Origin: Typha latifolia
Taxonomy: Eukaryota; Streptophyta; Magnoliopsida; Poales; Typhaceae
Assembly: GCA_019914945.1 (NCBI GenBank)
Contig: CM034107.1
Location: 4,588,001-4,652,000, forward strand
DNA length: 64,000 bases
Direction of reading: 5' to 3'
Position numbers and translations under genes: made by a program. The notes under the pieces were generated by a model, which had not been told where the DNA came from, did not search any database, and saw nothing but the letters and a program-made list of their open reading frames with translations. Shown here piece after piece: positions 60,600 through 64,000 of the stretch (position 1 is the stretch's first letter; every line of letters starts with the position of its first letter).

Positions 60600-61285
60600 A
60601 TTCAAAACCGCTATATCACCTATTGTAAGTAGAGATCAATTCGTTTATTCTTGTAAACAATATCAAAAGCATTCATCCGGCTCCGTAGATCATGGCCTCC
60701 ATTATTAATGATTACAACCTTTTGTTTTCCTCTTTTCCTTTTTTTTTTTATGTCAACCATATCTAATAAGCTCGCTTACTAGCTCATAAATTGTGATAGC
60801 TATATGGGTTATGATTTTACTTTAGAAGGGTTTTTCACTTCATCTTTCGTACATCTTTTAGTCGCTAAAATTAGCACGCATTTCGTACTCATGATGGTTA
60901 ATTAATTTATTTTTTTTCTTAAAAAAAAGAACGGGTTGAGAGATCCGCCTATTTAGGTATTTAAGTTTCTAAGTTGACCTAGTCTGATCAAATGTTTCAA
61001 AGAATTTACTAACAATAGCTTAGTAAAACTGTTATTTAGGTGCAATATTTCTAAGATGCTGCACCAATATATACTTGAAGTACAATATTTGATAATGGGT
61101 CATTACATAGTAATTTAAGCTAATACGCTACATTTTGACATCACTCAATTATGTTACAATATAATTTCTTCACCTTCAATGAGAATTGAAGGAAGTTTTA
61201 CCTCATTAAAAGAGAGTTATACAATTTCTTTTATACTATAATATGATGAGAAAATAATTTGATAGAATTTATTATTTCTTTTGGA
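60600..61285. other. No gene recognised between LTR remnant and pol remnant
   Basis: AT-rich, with poly-T near 60730-60750. No primer site or gag was seen. Confidence 0.4.
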
Positions 61286-61289
61286 GTAA

Positions 61290-62340
61290 AAAGAGCAATT
61301 GAACTGTTTATATTATCTGAACCAAGACATTTTCGATTGGTCAAAGGAACAAAGTTATGAAGTGGTTGGAGCATATCCTCGTTACCACTTTCTCATAATC
61401 AATTGCCATTGGTTTCTTTCTATATTGACTGCTCAGTTGGCAACCATGTTCTCTTGTCTATATGAACAAAGGACTTTAGCTTTCACAAAAGAATTTGATG
61501 GCTAGGAATTCATTGTATTTTAGCAGTGATTATCACCCACAATCTAATGGCTAAACGGAGCAAGTAAACGACTATCTTGAGTCATATTTGCGATGCATGA
61601 CTAATTCCAAACCTAAAAAAATAGGAGCATTGGCTGGTGTTTGCCGAATGGTGGTATAATACAAACTTTCATAGCAACTTGAACATCACTCCCTTCCAAG
61701 CTTTGTATGGTTATGCTCCTCCTCAGCTAGCTATATCAACGGAGCATATATCACCAATAGATTCAGTGAAATCTTACTTGCAAGATAGAAAGCAAATGAT
61801 CTAGCTCCTAAGAGTTAAATTATCCAAGGCCTAACCTAAAATGTACTTCGCGGATCAGCATCGAAAAGAGGAGTATCAAGTTGGTGAATGGATCTATCTC
61901 AAGTTGCAACCCCATAGGCAATCATCTATCCAAATCAGACCAAACTTCAAGCTAGCAGCTAAGTATTATGGCTCGTATCGAATGTGGAAAAGATTGAAGT
62001 TGTGGCATACTACCTTTGCCTACCACCGAGTCTAAGATCCATCTTGTCTTCCATATTTCCCAACTTAAATGCCACTTGGGATCGGGAAGCAAGGCTGGTA
62101 ACAACGTACCCTTGGTAGATATAGCAGGCAAGTCTCTTCTCCACCCAAAAAAAAACTTTAGGCCGTAGGATAGTCAAGAGAGGAGATTGCGTTGTGTCCT
62201 AGATTCTAGTTCAATGGCAAAATCCAGAGGAGGCTAGTTGGGAGGATTATCATGCATTAGTGAGTCAATTCCCCTCACTAGATCCTCGAGGGCAAGGATC
62301 TCAAGGGCGGGCGCCTGTCATGGTCTCAAGAGGAGTACTA
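61290..62340 (+). pseudogene. Ty3/Gypsy chromovirus integrase and chromodomain remnant
   Basis: Plus-strand fragments: SDYHPQSNG with stop, EQVNDYLESYLRCMT, WWYNTNFHSNLNITPFQALY, YADQ-type MYFADQHRKEEYQVGEWIYL, KLQPHRQSS, KLAAKYYGSYR, KIHLVFHISQLKCHLG, then ILVQWQNPEEASWEDYHALV, the chromodomain-like end typical of plant chromoviruses. Stops and shifts throughout. It probably belongs with the LTR remnant to its left (same orientation), though the middle is missing. Confidence 0.75.
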
Positions 62341-62786
62341 CTGCAGCTGAAGAAAAAGATAGGTTATTACAAATAAACCACGTACCAGTAATACGAGGAG
62401 CCAAATTTTACAAAAGCGTCATGTATTAGTTGGTCTGTTTACCGATGGGCCCTTAAGTCATCTTATGCTAGTCACGTGAGACAGTTAGGGTCCATTTTGG
62501 TTAGTTGGAAGGGATCTAAGTATAAATATCAGACTTCTCAAAATAATTTGTATTGAAGATTTCTAAAATTAATGGAGATTATCTGCTCTTCTCAACTTTG
62601 AGAAGAAGCAAGTCCCTAATTCCTCTTCCATTAGAATTCTGTCTGCTGAATCGAGTGCAATTCATCCACCCAGCTCCATTTCTAGCTCCTAGCGATCCTA
62701 TAATGCTACATCTGGTTTAATAATTTTACCAACGTAGCAAAACTTAAGTAGTCTTGTATTTAATTTTAAAGTATAATATTATTAAG

Positions 62787-63210
62787 AAAGAGTTTTTGAC
62801 CAAACTAGCCCTCTTCCAAAACTTTTTTACCAGAATAGACTACCCTCAAACTTATTTACCAAATGGGGTCTAATTTATTGTAGCCCTAGCAAAAATGTTA
62901 GATTGATCAACATTTTTTTCTTAGGCAAAAATGCTGATCCGTTTAGCATTTTCATCTGGACCTAAAACACTGATCTTTTCAGCGTTTTATGTATATAAAT
63001 CCCTTTAACTTAGTCTTTTAGCAATTTAGAAAAAAAAATTATCTGGCGATAAAAACGCTGAACTGATTATCATTTTTAAAAAAACTGATAAGTTTAGCGT
63101 TTTTATTAGAGCTACAGTGAATTAGACCCCATTTGGTGAATAGGTTTAAGGATACTTAATTTTGGTAAAAAATTAAAAAAATAAAGCTATTTTGGTCAAA
63201 AGCTCGTTAA
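62787..63210. mobile_element. MITE with long inverted repeats
   Basis: Left TTTTTGACCAAACTAGCC and ATGGGGTCTAATTTATTGTAGC are mirrored by GCTACAGTGAATTAGACCCCAT and TATTTTGGTCAAAAGC on the right. The centre has repeated AAAACGCTGAT-type words. A target duplication could not be fixed. Confidence 0.65.
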
Positions 63211-63214
63211 GAAA

Positions 63215-64000
63215 AAGATTCTAAGACCTAATTTGGTCAACTAAAAAAGAAATCATCGAAGAGAGCTGTCCTGCTTTGTAGTAGCAAGTTGCACTATCAT
63301 GTGATACAATTCGTGTGGCTCAATGATGGTTGCGTGATAGATTTTTTTTATTTTATTTTTATTTTTGGTTCTCTGTCTTTCCTGATTGCAATCAATTTTA
63401 TGATTTTTTTTTTTTTTGTTGTTGTTGTTGTTCATGATTTTTTTTTTTTTGTCTCCTTATTGCTGAAAATTCCTCAGTTCGCCATGTTTGACTATTTTTT
63501 AAGAGTGGTATTTTCAGCTAAATGTCACTCCTCTTCCTTTTTCTCACTTTTGCACACACACAAAAAAATATATTCAACTTAAGAAACTATCTTTTTTTTT
63601 TAATTATACTTAATTTTTTATCTTTTTATTAGCAAAAAGATAAAAACAAGTTAAGGAATCTTAATTTCCTCGACAAGGGTAGTGAAATGTGGTCCTTAAA
63701 AAACCTTTCATTTAATTGGATTTAAATTTAAATTTATTTAAAAAGGTAGACTCACCTATTCTATTCGTACTATTGCCTATTTTCATATAAACTTTTCATT
63801 ATCTCAATATCTCTCGATCGTCGTAACATATTTACAGAAAAAAGAAGAAGAAAATTTAAACCTACAACTAATGAGAGAAGCATATTTGAAAGATTTTACA
63901 TAGTCAAGGGGTTCAAAATGCAGTAAAAGAATCTATTTAAAAATAAAGAAATATAATTTTTGTTCATATATGTATATATATATAGATATAAGGTTAAAAG
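63215..64000. other. AT-rich right edge, no gene recognised
   Basis: Poly-T tracts (63409-63418, 63440-63450) and AT-rich sequence. Frames here are low-complexity artefacts. Confidence 0.45.

Overview
The window is nuclear DNA of a flowering plant. The host genes have spliced exons with GT/AG borders, CT-rich leaders and plant-specific families, and there is dense nested retrotransposon and MITE debris. Long introns and the style of the repeats suggest a monocot, but the sequence alone does not settle the species. Layout: 1-2.8 kb holds the N-terminal coding exons of an IRE/IREH1-type AGC kinase on the minus strand, running off the left edge. About 3-17.6 kb is repeat-rich: a decayed LINE, then a long-LTR Ty3/Gypsy-type element (LTRs at 6803-10159 and 13261-14854) inserted into a related LTR and fused on the right to another Gypsy element with a broken gag. 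17.7-24.3 kb is a gene island: two near-identical but inverted copies of a secreted repeat protein flank a chloroplast rhodanese-like gene (STR4A type). 27.5-27.8 kb has a small membrane protein. 28.9-34.1 kb is a dead LINE split by a solo LTR with a perfect 5-bp target duplication. 38.2-38.5 kb has a small conserved plant protein. 39.9-50.7 kb is a complete 11-exon poly(ADP-ribose) glycohydrolase gene. 50.7-64 kb is accessory: hAT-type MITEs, a dead Mutator-like transposase split by one of those MITEs, a degenerate LTR and a dead Gypsy integrase/chromodomain region. The most striking content is the inverted gene pair at 17956-18978 (+) and 23306-23989 (-). Each encodes a signal peptide followed by tandem units carrying LPKGFNPPSxPSN (10 and 6 units). 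This core closely resembles the EPIP/PIP motif of the IDA/IDA-LIKE abscission and immunity peptides, which normally occurs once at the C-terminus of a short precursor. Here it is multiplied and joined by extensin-like SPPPPP linkers, so it looks like a multi-peptide IDL-type polyprotein. The two copies share an identical promoter and N-terminal region but have diverged flanks and repeat arrays, which suggests recent gene conversion. The host genes show no obvious shared pathway; they are independent plant genes in a repeat-rich setting. All exon boundaries were read by eye from splice signals, reading phase and remembered family sequences; no database search was run.
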